Source of the DNA: Chitinophaga pinensis
GTDB lineage: Bacteria; Pseudomonadota; Gammaproteobacteria; Burkholderiales; SG8-41
NCBI GenBank assembly: GCA_943329075.2
Contig: CALQCM020000037.1
Span: 1-43,748 of the forward strand
Length of the DNA: 43,748 bases
Reading direction: 5' to 3'
Shown: one piece after another, positions 9,548-17,970 of the stretch
Numbering within the stretch: position 1 is the first letter of the stretch
Layout of the letters: every line of letters starts with the position of its first letter
Position numbers and translations under genes: made by a program
The notes under the pieces: model-generated
What the model saw: the letters and a program-made list of their open reading frames with translations, nothing else
The model's database searches: none
Told to the model about the DNA's origin: nothing

Positions 9548-10279
9548 ATGAGTACGCGACAAATCATTCTCGATACCGAAACGACCGGCCTTGATGCTGC
9601 GCTCGGGCACCGCATACTGGAAGTGGCCGCGGTCGAAATGGTCGACCGCCGGCTGACCGGCAATCATCTGCACCGCTACATCAATCCCGGGCGCGCCAGC
9701 GACGACGGTGCTCTGCAGGTGCACGGCCTGACCGAAGATTTCCTGCGTGACAAACCGAAATTCCGTGAGATCGCGTCTGAATTGCTCGATTTCATCAAGG
9801 ACGCGGAACTCGTCATTCACAATGCGTCATTCGACCTGTCGTTTCTGAACAACGAGTTCGGCCTGCTGAAATTGAAGCCGGTCAAGGCATACTGCCCGAG
9901 CGTGGTCGATACGCTGGCGCTGGCGCGCGAGCTGCATCCGGGCAAGCGCAACAACCTCGACGCCCTGTGCGACCGCTACCAGATCGACAACTCAAAGCGC
10001 ACCGTGCACGGGGCCTTGCTCGACGCCAACCTGCTCGCCGAAGTCTATCTGGCGATGACGCGCGGCCAGGACAGCCTGATCATCGACATGGCGCCGGCGC
10101 CGAAAGCCGCGGCAGCCACGCGCAAGGCGGCGGGTAAACTGGAACTGGTGGTGCTGGCGGCCAGTGCCGAAGAGCTGGCTGAGCATGAAAAACAGCTGGC
10201 CGAACTCGACAAGGCCAGCAACGGGGCCACGCTGTGGCGCCAGCTGGGCGAGAGTGCGGCAGCGATGCCGAAGTCTTGA
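9548..10279 (+). CDS. dnaQ: DNA polymerase III epsilon subunit (3'-5' proofreading exonuclease)
   Basis: Proofreading subunit of the replicative polymerase. The protein of 243 aa has Exo I (ILDTETTGLD, residues 6-15), Exo II (HNASFDLSFLNNE) and Exo III with the His and Asp of the DEDDh class (HGALLDANLLAEVYL). The C-terminal third, which in E. coli binds the alpha subunit, is Ala/Glu-rich here. The ATG at 9548 places the Exo I motif where the family has it; an in-frame ATG at 9452 would overlap rnhA and is rejected. It follows rnhA closely, as in many proteobacteria, and is closed by a strong terminator. Confidence 0.97.
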   Translation: MSTRQIILDTETTGLDAALGHRILEVAAVEMVDRRLTGNHLHRYINPGRASDDGALQVHGLTEDFLRDKPKFREIASELLDFIKDAELVIHNASFDLSFLNNEFGLLKLKPVKAYCPSVVDTLALARELHPGKRNNLDALCDRYQIDNSKRTVHGALLDANLLAEVYLAMTRGQDSLIIDMAPAPKAAAATRKAAGKLELVVLAASAEELAEHEKQLAELDKASNGATLWRQLGESAAAMPKS

Positions 10280-10309
10280 TACAATCGACCGCTAATAAGC
10301 GACAACAAG

Positions 10310-10333
10310 AGCCGCGCACCGCGCGGCTTTTTT
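10310..10333 (+). terminator. Rho-independent terminator of rnhA-dnaQ
   Basis: AGCCGCGC and GCGCGGCT form an 8-bp GC-rich stem with a 3-nt loop, directly followed by a run of T. It ends the rightward transcript 30 bases after the dnaQ stop. The last 14 bases of the unit (GCTTTTTTGAGCGT) are duplicated in tandem at 10326-10339 and 10340-10353. Confidence 0.9.
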
Positions 10334-10409
10334 GAGCGTGCTTTTTTGAGCGTTTTTGACAATCGCGCCTCACGCACGCTTCGGGCGCACCACTGAAGAA
10401 GGAATCAGC

Positions 10410-11642
10410 ATGGCAATCAACCCCAGCGCGGCGCAGACGCTATCGCACAACATGAAGCTCCTCAGCAATCACGATCTCGGCGGATTCGGCGGCATCGGCG
10501 AGGGCATGGGTATGTCCAAAACGGCGGACGGCCGCCGCATCATGTGGCTGGGCCACGAGGGCCCGCCGAAGAATTTCACCGGTGTCGATGTCACCGACCC
10601 GAAAAACATGAAGATGGTCGTGCAGACCGATCTGCCGCACAACAAAATGCGCTCGAATTCGCTGGAAGTCTGCGGCGACTACCTGATCGTCGCGCACCAG
10701 ATCCGCGGCACCACGATTCCCGCCACGCCGGCCGGCTTTGACATCTGGGACATCAGCAAGCCGGAAACGCCGAAGAAGATTTCGCATTACGACACCTCGG
10801 GCCCGCATTCCTGGGGCGTGCACTGCGTGTGGTGCGTCGACGGCGAATTCGTGCACATCTCGTCGGGCGCGGGCGACTTCGAACCGAACAACCCGAACGA
10901 CCACCAGTTCTACCAGATCGTCGATATCCGCAACCCGTCGAAACCGGTCGAGGCCGGCCGCTGGTGGATGCCGGGGCAGAAAAAAGGCGAAACGCCGCTG
11001 CCGCGCAATCCCAAGTTCGACAATGGCTACCGTCCGCACAATACGATGTGCTACCCGCAACGCCCGGACCGCACCTACCTCGGCTACATCGACGGCGGCG
11101 TCATCATTCTGGACATCAGCGACAAGGCGCATCCGAAGCAGGTCGGCGGTTTCAACTATTCGCCGCCGTTCAACGGCTTCACGCACACCGCGATGCCGCT
11201 GTTCAGCAAGGAACTCCTGATGGTGTCGGACGAGTGCGTTTACGACGACGGCAAGGACTGGCCGAAGATGACCTGGGTGTTCGACATGCGCAACGAACAG
11301 AACATTGTGCCGATTTCGACGCTGCCGCTGCCGCCGGTCGAGCAGTTCGCCAACCGCGGCGGCCGCTACGGTTCGCATAACTTGCACGAGAATTATCCGA
11401 GCCCGTTGTCCTGGCGTTCGGACGATATCGTCGTCGCGACCTTCTTCAACGGCGGCGTGCGCGCCTACGACATGTCCAATCCCTTCCAGCCCAAGGAAAT
11501 CGGCTACTTCGTGCCGGGCACGCCGCCGATGTCGCCGAAGGGTTCGGCGCAGATCAACGACGTCTACATCGACGACCGCGGCATCCTGTTCTGCGGCGAC
11601 CGCTTTACCGGCGGCCTCTACGCACTGGAAACGAGCTACTGA
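10410..11642 (+). CDS. LVIVD-repeat (beta-propeller) protein
   Basis: A protein of 410 aa built from blade-like repeats with the recurring pattern hydrophobic-DI-x-x-P-x-x-P: GFDIWDISKPETPKK, FYQIVDIRNPSKPVEAG, GGVIILDISDKAHPKQVGG and GGVRAYDMSNPFQPKEIGY. This is the LVIVD repeat family, related in fold to selenium-binding-protein-like propellers. Many His, Cys and Trp residues (PHSWGVHCVWC, RPHNTMCYP) sit between blades and could bind metal. The ATG at 10410 is preceded by GAAGAAGGA, a good ribosome binding site; an in-frame TTG at 10356 is less likely. No signal peptide is visible, so a cytoplasmic location is inferred. The gene stands alone between two terminators. Its function is unknown. 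Confidence 0.85.
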   Translation: MAINPSAAQTLSHNMKLLSNHDLGGFGGIGEGMGMSKTADGRRIMWLGHEGPPKNFTGVDVTDPKNMKMVVQTDLPHNKMRSNSLEVCGDYLIVAHQIRGTTIPATPAGFDIWDISKPETPKKISHYDTSGPHSWGVHCVWCVDGEFVHISSGAGDFEPNNPNDHQFYQIVDIRNPSKPVEAGRWWMPGQKKGETPLPRNPKFDNGYRPHNTMCYPQRPDRTYLGYIDGGVIILDISDKAHPKQVGGFNYSPPFNGFTHTAMPLFSKELLMVSDECVYDDGKDWPKMTWVFDMRNEQNIVPISTLPLPPVEQFANRGGRYGSHNLHENYPSPLSWRSDDIVVATFFNGGVRAYDMSNPFQPKEIGYFVPGTPPMSPKGSAQINDVYIDDRGILFCGDRFTGGLYALETSY

Positions 11643-11661
11643 TCCGGTTGTCTGCAGAATG

Positions 11662-11694
11662 AAAAACGGCGCGTCGATGACGCGCCGTTTTTTT
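11662..11694 (+). terminator. Rho-independent terminator
   Basis: A long near-perfect stem: AAAAACGGCGCGTC, loop GAT, GACGCGCCGTTTTT, continuing in seven T. It lies 20 bases after the LVIVD-repeat gene stop. The A-run on the other side makes it potentially bidirectional. Confidence 0.93.
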
Positions 11695-11716
11695 ATGTGG
11701 CAGCAGGTCAATGACT

Positions 11717-11742
11717 GTCATCCCCGCTTTCGCGGGAATGAC
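11717..11742. repeat. Intergenic palindromic repeat (GTCAT...ATGAC type)
   Basis: GTCATCCCCGC TTTC GCGGGAATGAC is the imperfect palindrome found dispersed between genes in many proteobacteria. It sits between the terminator of the LVIVD-repeat gene and the convergent nudC. It may act as an RNA 3' stem or simply be a REP/MITE-type sequence. Confidence 0.75.
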
Positions 11743-11781
11743 GAAGAGGAAATCATTGCGCCAACGGGTTCGCGCGCGGCT

Positions 11782-12618
11782 TCAGAGTTTTTCACCGCGC
11801 GCGAGTTTGGCTGAAACGGCGTCTATCATGCGCCGCGAAATGCTGATGCCGGCCGGCAGGTTCGGCAGTTTTGCCACGTCGAAAAATGCCGCTTCCTCGA
11901 TTTCGATGCCGTCGGGCGTGATGTCGCCCCCCGCATAGTCGGCGGTGAATGCGATCATCAACTGGTGCGGAAACGGCCACGGCTGGCTGCCGAAGTAACG
12001 CAGATTGTTGATTTCGAGTCCGACCTCTTCGCGCGTTTCGCGGTGCACCGTGTCTTCGAGTTCCTCGCCCGGTTCGACGAAGCCGGCCAGCGCGCTGTAG
12101 CGCCCCTGCGGCCAGTCTTTTTTGCGCGCCAGCAGAATTTCACGGCCGCGCACGATCAATATCATGATCGCCGGCGAGACCGGCGGATAAGTCGTGTAAC
12201 GGCAGGACGGACAGACGCGCGAACGTTCGTCGCTGCGCACTTCGGTTGGCGTGCCGCAGCGGCTGCAGTATTGATGGTTGCGGTCCCACTCCATGATCTG
12301 AAAGGCGCGGCCGGCGAGATTGCCGAGCGCCGGATCGGGGCCGCCGAGCACCGCGCGCAGGCCCTGCAGCGCGTGGCCGTCGGGCAGGGCGTCAGCATGC
12401 GCCAGTTCGGACACATAACAATGACTGCCCGCGTAGGTGCCGAGATAGATGCGGCGCACGCTGCTGAGGCCGAGTTCGGTGAGATCGCGGCAATGCGGCA
12501 GACACACACCGCCGGCCGACTGCGCGAGCAGCAGTTCGGCTTTATGAAAGGCGAACCACAGCGCCGGTGCGGCGGGTCCCGCCGGCGCTGCGATGCCCGG
12601 TTCGAAATGGTTTTTCAT
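11782..12618 (-). CDS. nudC: NAD(H) pyrophosphatase / NAD-cap decapping hydrolase
   Basis: Hydrolyses NADH and related dinucleotides, and in E. coli removes the NAD cap from RNA. The 278-aa protein has the zinc ribbon (YCSRCGTP and VCPSCRY, about residues 112-135), the Nudix box with GFVEPGEELED and RETREEVGL, and the diagnostic SQPWPFPHQ motif of NADH-specific Nudix enzymes just downstream. The start ATG at 12618 agrees with family length. It is convergent with the propeller gene and divergent from the downstream receptor gene, so it is probably a single-gene transcript. Confidence 0.94.
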   Translation of the reverse strand: MKNHFEPGIAAPAGPAAPALWFAFHKAELLLAQSAGGVCLPHCRDLTELGLSSVRRIYLGTYAGSHCYVSELAHADALPDGHALQGLRAVLGGPDPALGNLAGRAFQIMEWDRNHQYCSRCGTPTEVRSDERSRVCPSCRYTTYPPVSPAIMILIVRGREILLARKKDWPQGRYSALAGFVEPGEELEDTVHRETREEVGLEINNLRYFGSQPWPFPHQLMIAFTADYAGGDITPDGIEIEEAAFFDVAKLPNLPAGISISRRMIDAVSAKLARGEKL

Positions 12619-12709
12619 CGCGGGAATTCTAGCATTCCATGCCGCGGCGGTATCGCAGCAGCAGTCGCGCGTAATAGAATAGCCGCCACCCCGCTCTGAA
12701 AGCGTTCAC

Positions 12710-13687
12710 ATGCATTTGTTAATCCTTCGTATCGCCGCACCATTGACTGCCCTATTTGCGTTGCAACTGGCGGCGCCCTCGCAGGCGCAGAACTATCCGG
12801 CGAAGCCGGTGAAGATGATCGTGCCCTATGCGCCGGGTGGCGGTGTCGATATCCTCGGCCGCATCACGGCGGCGCGGCTGTCCGAACGCCTCGGTGTGCA
12901 GGTGGTGGTGGAGAACCGTGGCGGCGCCGGTACCGTGATCGGCACCGAGGCGGTCGTCAAGTCGGCGCCCGATGGCTACACGTTGCTGTTCAGCAATCCG
13001 GCGCTGTCGGCGAACCCGGCGCTCAACGACAAGCTGCCCTACGACACGATGAAGCAACTGGCCCCGGTGTGTGTGGTGGCGGCTTCATTCAACGTGCTGG
13101 TGGTGCATCCATCGCTGCCGGTGAAAAGCGTGCGCGAACTCGTGGCCATGGCGAAAGCGAAACCCGGCCAGCTCAATTACGCGTCTGCAGGCGAAGGCAG
13201 CGCGATCTATCTGGCGATGGCGATGTTTCAGAGCGCCGCGGGCATCGACGTCGTGCACATCCCCTACAAGGGCGCGGGCCCGGCACTGGTCGACGTGGTT
13301 GGCGGCCAGGTGCCGATGATGTTCATCGCGTCGCCGCCGGCGGTGACTTACGTCAATGCCGGCAAGTTGCGCGGCGTGGGTGTCAGCAGCATCAAGCGGC
13401 TGGCGGTATTGCCGGAGATTCCGACGATTGCCGAATCCGGTTACCCCGGCTTCGAGGTCAACAACTGGTACGGTGTGCTGGCGCCGGCGGAAACGCCCAG
13501 TTCCATCGTGGCGCGGCTTAACAGCGAAATCAATGCGGTGATTGCAAGCGCCGATGTCAAAGAACGCATGGCGGCACTGGGTGCCGAACCGGGCGGCGGC
13601 AGTGCCGAGCAATTCGGCAAACGTCTGCGCGAAGAAATTGCGCTGTGGAAAAAAGTGTTTGCCAGAGCCGCGGCGAAAAGCAAATAG
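12710..13687 (+). CDS. Bug/TctC-family periplasmic solute receptor
   Basis: An extracytoplasmic binding protein of the tripartite tricarboxylate transporter family, 325 aa. A signal peptide spans about residues 1-26 (ends APSQAQ). Family motifs are YPAKPVKMIVPYAPGGGVDI at the mature N-terminus, VHIPYKGAGPALVDVVGG in the middle and WYGVLAPAETP near the end, which shape the carboxylate pocket. No membrane TctA/TctB genes are adjacent, as usual for the hugely expanded orphan Bug receptors of Burkholderiales. A -10-like TAGAAT lies at 12675-12680, about 30 bases upstream of the ATG. The ligand is unknown. Confidence 0.93.
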   Translation: MHLLILRIAAPLTALFALQLAAPSQAQNYPAKPVKMIVPYAPGGGVDILGRITAARLSERLGVQVVVENRGGAGTVIGTEAVVKSAPDGYTLLFSNPALSANPALNDKLPYDTMKQLAPVCVVAASFNVLVVHPSLPVKSVRELVAMAKAKPGQLNYASAGEGSAIYLAMAMFQSAAGIDVVHIPYKGAGPALVDVVGGQVPMMFIASPPAVTYVNAGKLRGVGVSSIKRLAVLPEIPTIAESGYPGFEVNNWYGVLAPAETPSSIVARLNSEINAVIASADVKERMAALGAEPGGGSAEQFGKRLREEIALWKKVFARAAAKSK

Positions 13688-13692
13688 AGGGC

Positions 13693-13711
13693 GGCCTGCC
13701 GTTCGCAGGCC
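13693..13711 (+). repeat. Hairpin between the Bug receptor and rubredoxin
   Basis: GGCCTGC and GCAGGCC form a 7-bp stem with the loop CGTTC, 5 bases after the receptor stop and 17 bases before the rubredoxin start. No T-run follows, so it could partly insulate or stabilise the upstream mRNA rather than terminate it. Confidence 0.5.
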
Positions 13712-13728
13712 CTACGCAAAGATCAAAT

Positions 13729-13908
13729 ATGAACAACGGCGAATTTAAACGATGGCAGTGCATGTTGTGTGCTTTCATCTACGACGAGGCCACCGGTCTG
13801 CCGGACGACGGCATCGCACCCGGCACACGCTGGGCCGAGGTGCCGGAGTCGTGGACCTGTCCGGACTGTTCGGCGACCAAGGCGGATTTCGACATGGTGC
13901 AGATCTGA
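13729..13908 (+). CDS. Rubredoxin
   Basis: A small one-iron electron carrier, 59 aa. The Fe(Cys)4 site is complete: C11-M-L-C14 and C44-P-D-C47, with the typical YDEATGLPDDGIAPGTRW segment between. The ATG at 13729 gives the usual family length; an in-frame ATG at 13645 would overlap the receptor gene and is rejected. Possible partners, such as an alkane hydroxylase or rubredoxin reductase, are not in the window. It is followed at once by an alpha/beta hydrolase and may be co-transcribed with it. Confidence 0.96.
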   Translation: MNNGEFKRWQCMLCAFIYDEATGLPDDGIAPGTRWAEVPESWTCPDCSATKADFDMVQI

Positions 13909-13934
13909 ACGATGCGCGTATACGCGTCGCCGCC

Positions 13935-14765
13935 GTGTTCCGCTACGCGCTGCGGATTGCTATCGTAATGGCGGCCACCCTGACTGCGCAGGCCGGCGAA
14001 TTCCGTTCGAGCGACGGCGTGCGTCTGCATTACACCGCGCAGGGCGAAGGCGAGGTCATCGTGCTGGTGCCCGGCTGGACCATGCCGGCCTCGATCTGGG
14101 CGCCGCAGATCGAACACCTTGCGCGCACCTATCGCGTCATTGCCTTCGACCCGCGTTCGCAGGGGGCATCGGCGGTCGCGCGCAGCGGACACAACATGGA
14201 GCGCCGCGCGCAGGATCTCGGTGAACTGATCGCGCATCTCGCGGTGCCGCGCGTCGTGCTGGCCGGCTGGTCGCTCGGCGTGCTGGAGGCGCTGAAATAC
14301 GTGCAGTCGCAGGGCGACGCGCGCATCGCCGGCCTCGTGCTGGTCGACAATTCCGTCGGCGAAGACCCGGCACCCCGGCGTGGCGGCACCTTCATGGCGC
14401 GCCTGAATGCCGACCGCAACAAGGCGATGGCCGGGTTCGTGCGCGACATGTTCCGTTTGCCGCAGAGCGAGGAATATCTCGAGCGGCTGACGGCGCAGGC
14501 GCTGAAGACCCCCTACAAGGCGAGCGTGCAACTGCTGACCATCAAACAATCGCGCGAGTTCTGGCGTGCCGCCGTCTATGGCACCGACAAACCGGTGCTT
14601 TATGTGGTGACGCCGCGTCTCAAGGGGCAGGCCGAGAATCTGCAGCGCAAGCGGCCCGCCACCCGCAGCGTCGTGTTCGAGAACGCCGGCCACGCGCTGT
14701 TTGTCGATGAGCCGCAGCGTTTCAATGCGCTGATGGACGAGTTTCTCGTCGAAACCCTGCGCTAG
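13935..14765 (+). CDS. Alpha/beta hydrolase, probably exported
   Basis: An alpha/beta-hydrolase-fold enzyme with a nucleophile elbow GWSLG (Ser at about residue 113 from the GTG start), an acid-region DPRSQG strand, and the C-terminal catalytic His in NAGHALFVDEP. The oxyanion strand is VLVPGWTMP. The start is uncertain. GTG at 13935 yields a short signal-like segment (FRYALRIAIVMAATLTAQAG), while ATG at 13968 would lack it; longer forms would overlap rubredoxin. The substrate cannot be inferred; the core resembles esterases and haloperoxidase-like members. Confidence 0.85.
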   Translation: MFRYALRIAIVMAATLTAQAGEFRSSDGVRLHYTAQGEGEVIVLVPGWTMPASIWAPQIEHLARTYRVIAFDPRSQGASAVARSGHNMERRAQDLGELIAHLAVPRVVLAGWSLGVLEALKYVQSQGDARIAGLVLVDNSVGEDPAPRRGGTFMARLNADRNKAMAGFVRDMFRLPQSEEYLERLTAQALKTPYKASVQLLTIKQSREFWRAAVYGTDKPVLYVVTPRLKGQAENLQRKRPATRSVVFENAGHALFVDEPQRFNALMDEFLVETLR

Positions 14766-14914
14766 GTTCCCCGTCCGTCAGCCGATCGCGCCCGCGGTCA
14801 CCGCAGGTTTTGCTCAAAATTTTGGCTTTTTTACCGGCGGATTGCGATAATCACGCCCTTTGAGCGTCGGCAGGCGGCCCCGGCCAGGGTATGCGCCTGT
14901 TTCGAAAGGGGATC

Positions 14915-16057
14915 ATGAAGTACTGCTTCAGAACTGTGTGGCTCGGGTTGGTATTGTTTTTAGCGGTTCCGATGATGGCATTGGCCGCATCGGCACCGAC
15001 GGTTTCAGTCGGCGAGATGGCACGGATCGTCGCCGGCCTGCAGGCTGATCCGGCCGGCTTCGAGCCGGAAGCGCGTGCGATGTTTCCGGCGTTTGCGCAC
15101 GACGTCACGGCGCAATGGACCAGTTATCGCGAAAAAATCGGCATGCCGATGGCGAACTGGGCCTGCACCGATATCGATTCGAAAGAGGGCGAGACGATTT
15201 TTTATCCGTTCTCGGGCCCCGATCTGTCCTCGGTCAACCAGATCTATCCGCTGGCCGGACGCTACATCATGGTGGCGATGCAACGCGCCGGCCTGCCGCC
15301 GGCTCTCGACAAGCAGCCACCGCGCGAATTGAAACGCGTCCTGCAGGCTTATCGCAATCGCTGGCGCTTTTTTGCGCGTACCGGTTTTTACCGCACCAAC
15401 GACCTTGAAGATTTTGCCAGCCGTCATGAAGTGACGGTGAGCGTGACCTCGCAGTTGATGGCCTTCGCTGCGCGCCTCGGCTACGAGGTCGAATCAGTCG
15501 AACCGGTACAGATCAGCGCCGATGGCAAAGACCTGGTGCGCGTCAGCGAAGACCCGGCACTGGCCTCATCGTGGAATTCGGTGCGCCTGACCGTGGTCAA
15601 AAACGGCCGCCGCGTGCTGATCGACTATATACGCATGGACCTGTCCGACGGCGTGATCGTCAAACACCCGGCGAACAAGGCGTTCATTGAGCAGGTGTCG
15701 CGCAACCGCACGCTGGTGAAGGCGGCATCGCATCTATTGCAGATGTCCTATTTCCAGGTTCTGCGCAATGACATATTGAAAAACGCGCCGAGCGTGATCC
15801 AGGACGAGACCGGTATTGAATACGCGGCCCTGGCGCGCGAGTTCAAAACGCGTTTGTACGGCAAGTTCGTGAAGCCGCATACGCTGTTCCAGACCAGCAT
15901 GCAAACGTCGTTGGCGCTGGCGTATCAGAATGTGCATGACGCCAAGCCGCTGACGTTCAGGCTCGGCTACGACAAGACGGCCGGGTCATCGGTCGTGGTG
16001 GCGGCGCGTGGCGAACTGGCCGCGGTGCCGGCGCGCAACTGTGGAGGCGCACAGTAG
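14915..16057 (+). CDS. Secreted protein of unknown function
   Basis: I do not recognise this family. The 380-aa product starts with a strong signal peptide (MKYCFRTVWLGLVLFLAVPM, cleavage near ALAAS). The ATG at 14915 is preceded by AAAGGGG at ideal spacing, better than the in-frame ATG at 14891. The mature part has YREKIGMPM, FYPFSGPDLSSVNQIYPLAG and a later WNSVRLTV segment, mixed alpha/beta by eye. FYPFSGPD followed by an aromatic-rich region recalls uncharacterised proteobacterial periplasmic proteins. The next gene starts 8 bases after its stop and also encodes a secreted protein, so the two probably act in the same compartment. Confidence 0.75.
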   Translation: MKYCFRTVWLGLVLFLAVPMMALAASAPTVSVGEMARIVAGLQADPAGFEPEARAMFPAFAHDVTAQWTSYREKIGMPMANWACTDIDSKEGETIFYPFSGPDLSSVNQIYPLAGRYIMVAMQRAGLPPALDKQPPRELKRVLQAYRNRWRFFARTGFYRTNDLEDFASRHEVTVSVTSQLMAFAARLGYEVESVEPVQISADGKDLVRVSEDPALASSWNSVRLTVVKNGRRVLIDYIRMDLSDGVIVKHPANKAFIEQVSRNRTLVKAASHLLQMSYFQVLRNDILKNAPSVIQDETGIEYAALAREFKTRLYGKFVKPHTLFQTSMQTSLALAYQNVHDAKPLTFRLGYDKTAGSSVVVAARGELAAVPARNCGGAQ

Positions 16058-16064
16058 TAAAACC

Positions 16065-16718
16065 ATGCAAACCATGTCGGCGTCGACCGTGAAACGTTTG
16101 GCGGCACTGCTGCTGTTGTCGATTCCGGTATTTCCGGCATGGTGTGCGCAGCCGGTCGCGGGTGACGAGGCGATCGAGCGGCCGCCGGTCAGGGTCGGCG
16201 ATGTCTGGGTTTACCGCCAGACCAGTCTGATCAACCGCAAAGGATCGGAGTTTTCGTATCGCGTGACCGCGCTTGGCGCCGACCGTATCACGACGACGGC
16301 CGACGGTCACAGTGAAGTCTATAGCGCCGACTGGAATCTGATCGAGTCTTCTGCAGAGACAAAAATATCTCCGCACGAAGGTTATTTCAGTTTCCCGCTA
16401 GAACCCGGCAAAAGTTATCCGTTCAAGGCGGTGCACACGGTGGCAAGGCTGCGCAGCACCTGGGAGGGCACGGTCAGCGTGCAGGACTGGGAGACGATTG
16501 ACGTGCCCGCCGGCCGCTTTCGCGCGCTGCGCGTCAATGTTGCGGGTAGTTTTGGCAGCGGGCCGGTTGCGCGGCGCGCGCAATTGCAGCACAGTTACTG
16601 GTGGTCGGCCGGGGTGCGGCGCTGGGTGCGCCACGATTTATGGATGAGCAAGCCGGACGGCAAGACCGCCGATTTTCATACACGCACTGAATTGATACGC
16701 TACACGCCCGCACCGTAG
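16065..16718 (+). CDS. Secreted protein of unknown function
   Basis: A product of 217 aa with a signal peptide (VKRLAALLLLSIPVFPAWC, cleavage near WCAQ). The body is beta-rich, with VGDVWVYR near the mature N-terminus and VPAGRFRALRVNV, a phrase shared with several periplasmic beta-barrel-like domains that measure or bind lipids or polymers. That resemblance is weak and no function should be assigned. The Shine-Dalgarno is poor (GGAG is about 18 bases upstream), consistent with coupling to the preceding secreted-protein gene. A second ATG at 16074 is an alternative start. Confidence 0.7.
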   Translation: MQTMSASTVKRLAALLLLSIPVFPAWCAQPVAGDEAIERPPVRVGDVWVYRQTSLINRKGSEFSYRVTALGADRITTTADGHSEVYSADWNLIESSAETKISPHEGYFSFPLEPGKSYPFKAVHTVARLRSTWEGTVSVQDWETIDVPAGRFRALRVNVAGSFGSGPVARRAQLQHSYWWSAGVRRWVRHDLWMSKPDGKTADFHTRTELIRYTPAP

Positions 16719-16778
16719 CGGGTGCAAGGTTTGCGCGGTGGTCTCAAAACCGCGCCGGCCGCCACACAGTGAGGACGC

Positions 16779-17951
16779 ATGGACAGCAACCGCATGGAAC
16801 TGGGCGAGGATTATTCCGACATCCGCGAAAGCGTGGCCAAACTCTGCGCCGGATTTCCCGGCGAATACTGGCGAAAACTTGAAGACACGCGCGCCTATCC
16901 GGCGGAATTCGTCGGTGCGCTGACCGCAAGCGGGTTTCTCGGCGCGCTGATTCCCGAGCAGTACGGCGGTGCCGGGTTGCCGTTGCGCGCGGCGGCGGTC
17001 ATCCTCGAAACCATCCACAAGAGCGGTTGCAATGCCGGTGCCTGCCATGCGCAGATGTACATCATGGGCACCCTGCTGCGGCACGGTTCGGAAGAACAGA
17101 AGAAAAAATATCTGCCCGAGATCGCTTCCGGCACGCTGCGATTGCAGGCCTTCGGCGTCACCGAGCCGACCACCGGTTCCGATACCACGCAGCTGCGTAC
17201 GCGCGCGCTACGCGACGGCGATCATTACGTCATCAACGGCCAGAAAGTCTGGACCAGCCGCGCCCTGCATTCGGACCTGATGCTGCTGCTGGCGCGCACG
17301 ACGGCCGTCGATCAGGTGAAAAAACGCAGCGAGGGCCTATCGGTGTTCCTGATCGACATTCGCGCCGCGCGCGGCCACGGCCTCGAAATCCGTCCGCTCG
17401 ACGCCATGATCAATCACAACGCCACCGAGGTGTTCTTCAACGATCTGCGCATTCCGGCGGATGCGTTGATCGGCAAAGAGGGCGAGGGCTTTCGCTACAT
17501 CCTCGACGGCATGAACGCAGAACGCATCCTGATCGCCGCCGAGGCACTGGGTGACGCGCAATACTTCATTGAGCGTTCGACGCGTTATACGAAGGAACGC
17601 ATCGTCTTCGGCAGGCCGATCGGGCAAAACCAGGCGGTGCAGTTTCCGATTGCGCGCGCTTATGCCGAAACCGAGGCGGCCAGTCTGATGGCGCGCAAGG
17701 CGGCGGCACTGTTCGACGCCGGCACGCCGTGCGGCGCCGAGGCCAATATGGCCAAGCTGTTGGCGGCCGATGCGTCGTGGAACGCGGCCGAGGCCTGCAT
17801 GCAGGCCTTCGGCGGTTTCGGTTTCGCACGCGAATACGACATCGAACGCAAATGGCGCGAAACACGCCTGTTCCGCACGGCGCCGATCTCGACCAACATG
17901 GTGCTCGCTTTCATCGGCCAGCACGTGCTGGGCATGCCGCGTTCCTACTAG
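16779..17951 (+). CDS. Acyl-CoA dehydrogenase family protein
   Basis: An FAD-dependent alpha,beta-desaturase of acyl-CoA thioesters, 390 aa, full family length. It shows the FAD-contact stretch FGVTEPTTGSDTT, YVINGQKVWTS, and the C-terminal dimerisation segment ending in GQHVLGMPRSY. The usual C-terminal catalytic Glu (the EGT motif of short- and medium-chain enzymes) is absent: the aligned segment reads RTAPISTNMVL. A Glu-Arg pair is present in MNAERILIAAE, the position used as catalytic base by isovaleryl- and long-chain-type enzymes, so activity is plausible. An SDR gene follows 19 bases later, suggesting a short degradation module. Confidence 0.92.
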   Translation: MDSNRMELGEDYSDIRESVAKLCAGFPGEYWRKLEDTRAYPAEFVGALTASGFLGALIPEQYGGAGLPLRAAAVILETIHKSGCNAGACHAQMYIMGTLLRHGSEEQKKKYLPEIASGTLRLQAFGVTEPTTGSDTTQLRTRALRDGDHYVINGQKVWTSRALHSDLMLLLARTTAVDQVKKRSEGLSVFLIDIRAARGHGLEIRPLDAMINHNATEVFFNDLRIPADALIGKEGEGFRYILDGMNAERILIAAEALGDAQYFIERSTRYTKERIVFGRPIGQNQAVQFPIARAYAETEAASLMARKAAALFDAGTPCGAEANMAKLLAADASWNAAEACMQAFGGFGFAREYDIERKWRETRLFRTAPISTNMVLAFIGQHVLGMPRSY

Positions 17952-17970
17952 TCGCACAAAGGACATCAAA

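Noticed and set aside
10440..11711. 423-codon minus-strand frame
   Set aside because: It is antisense to the LVIVD-repeat gene; no ribosome binding site and an Arg/Val-rich reversed-codon composition.
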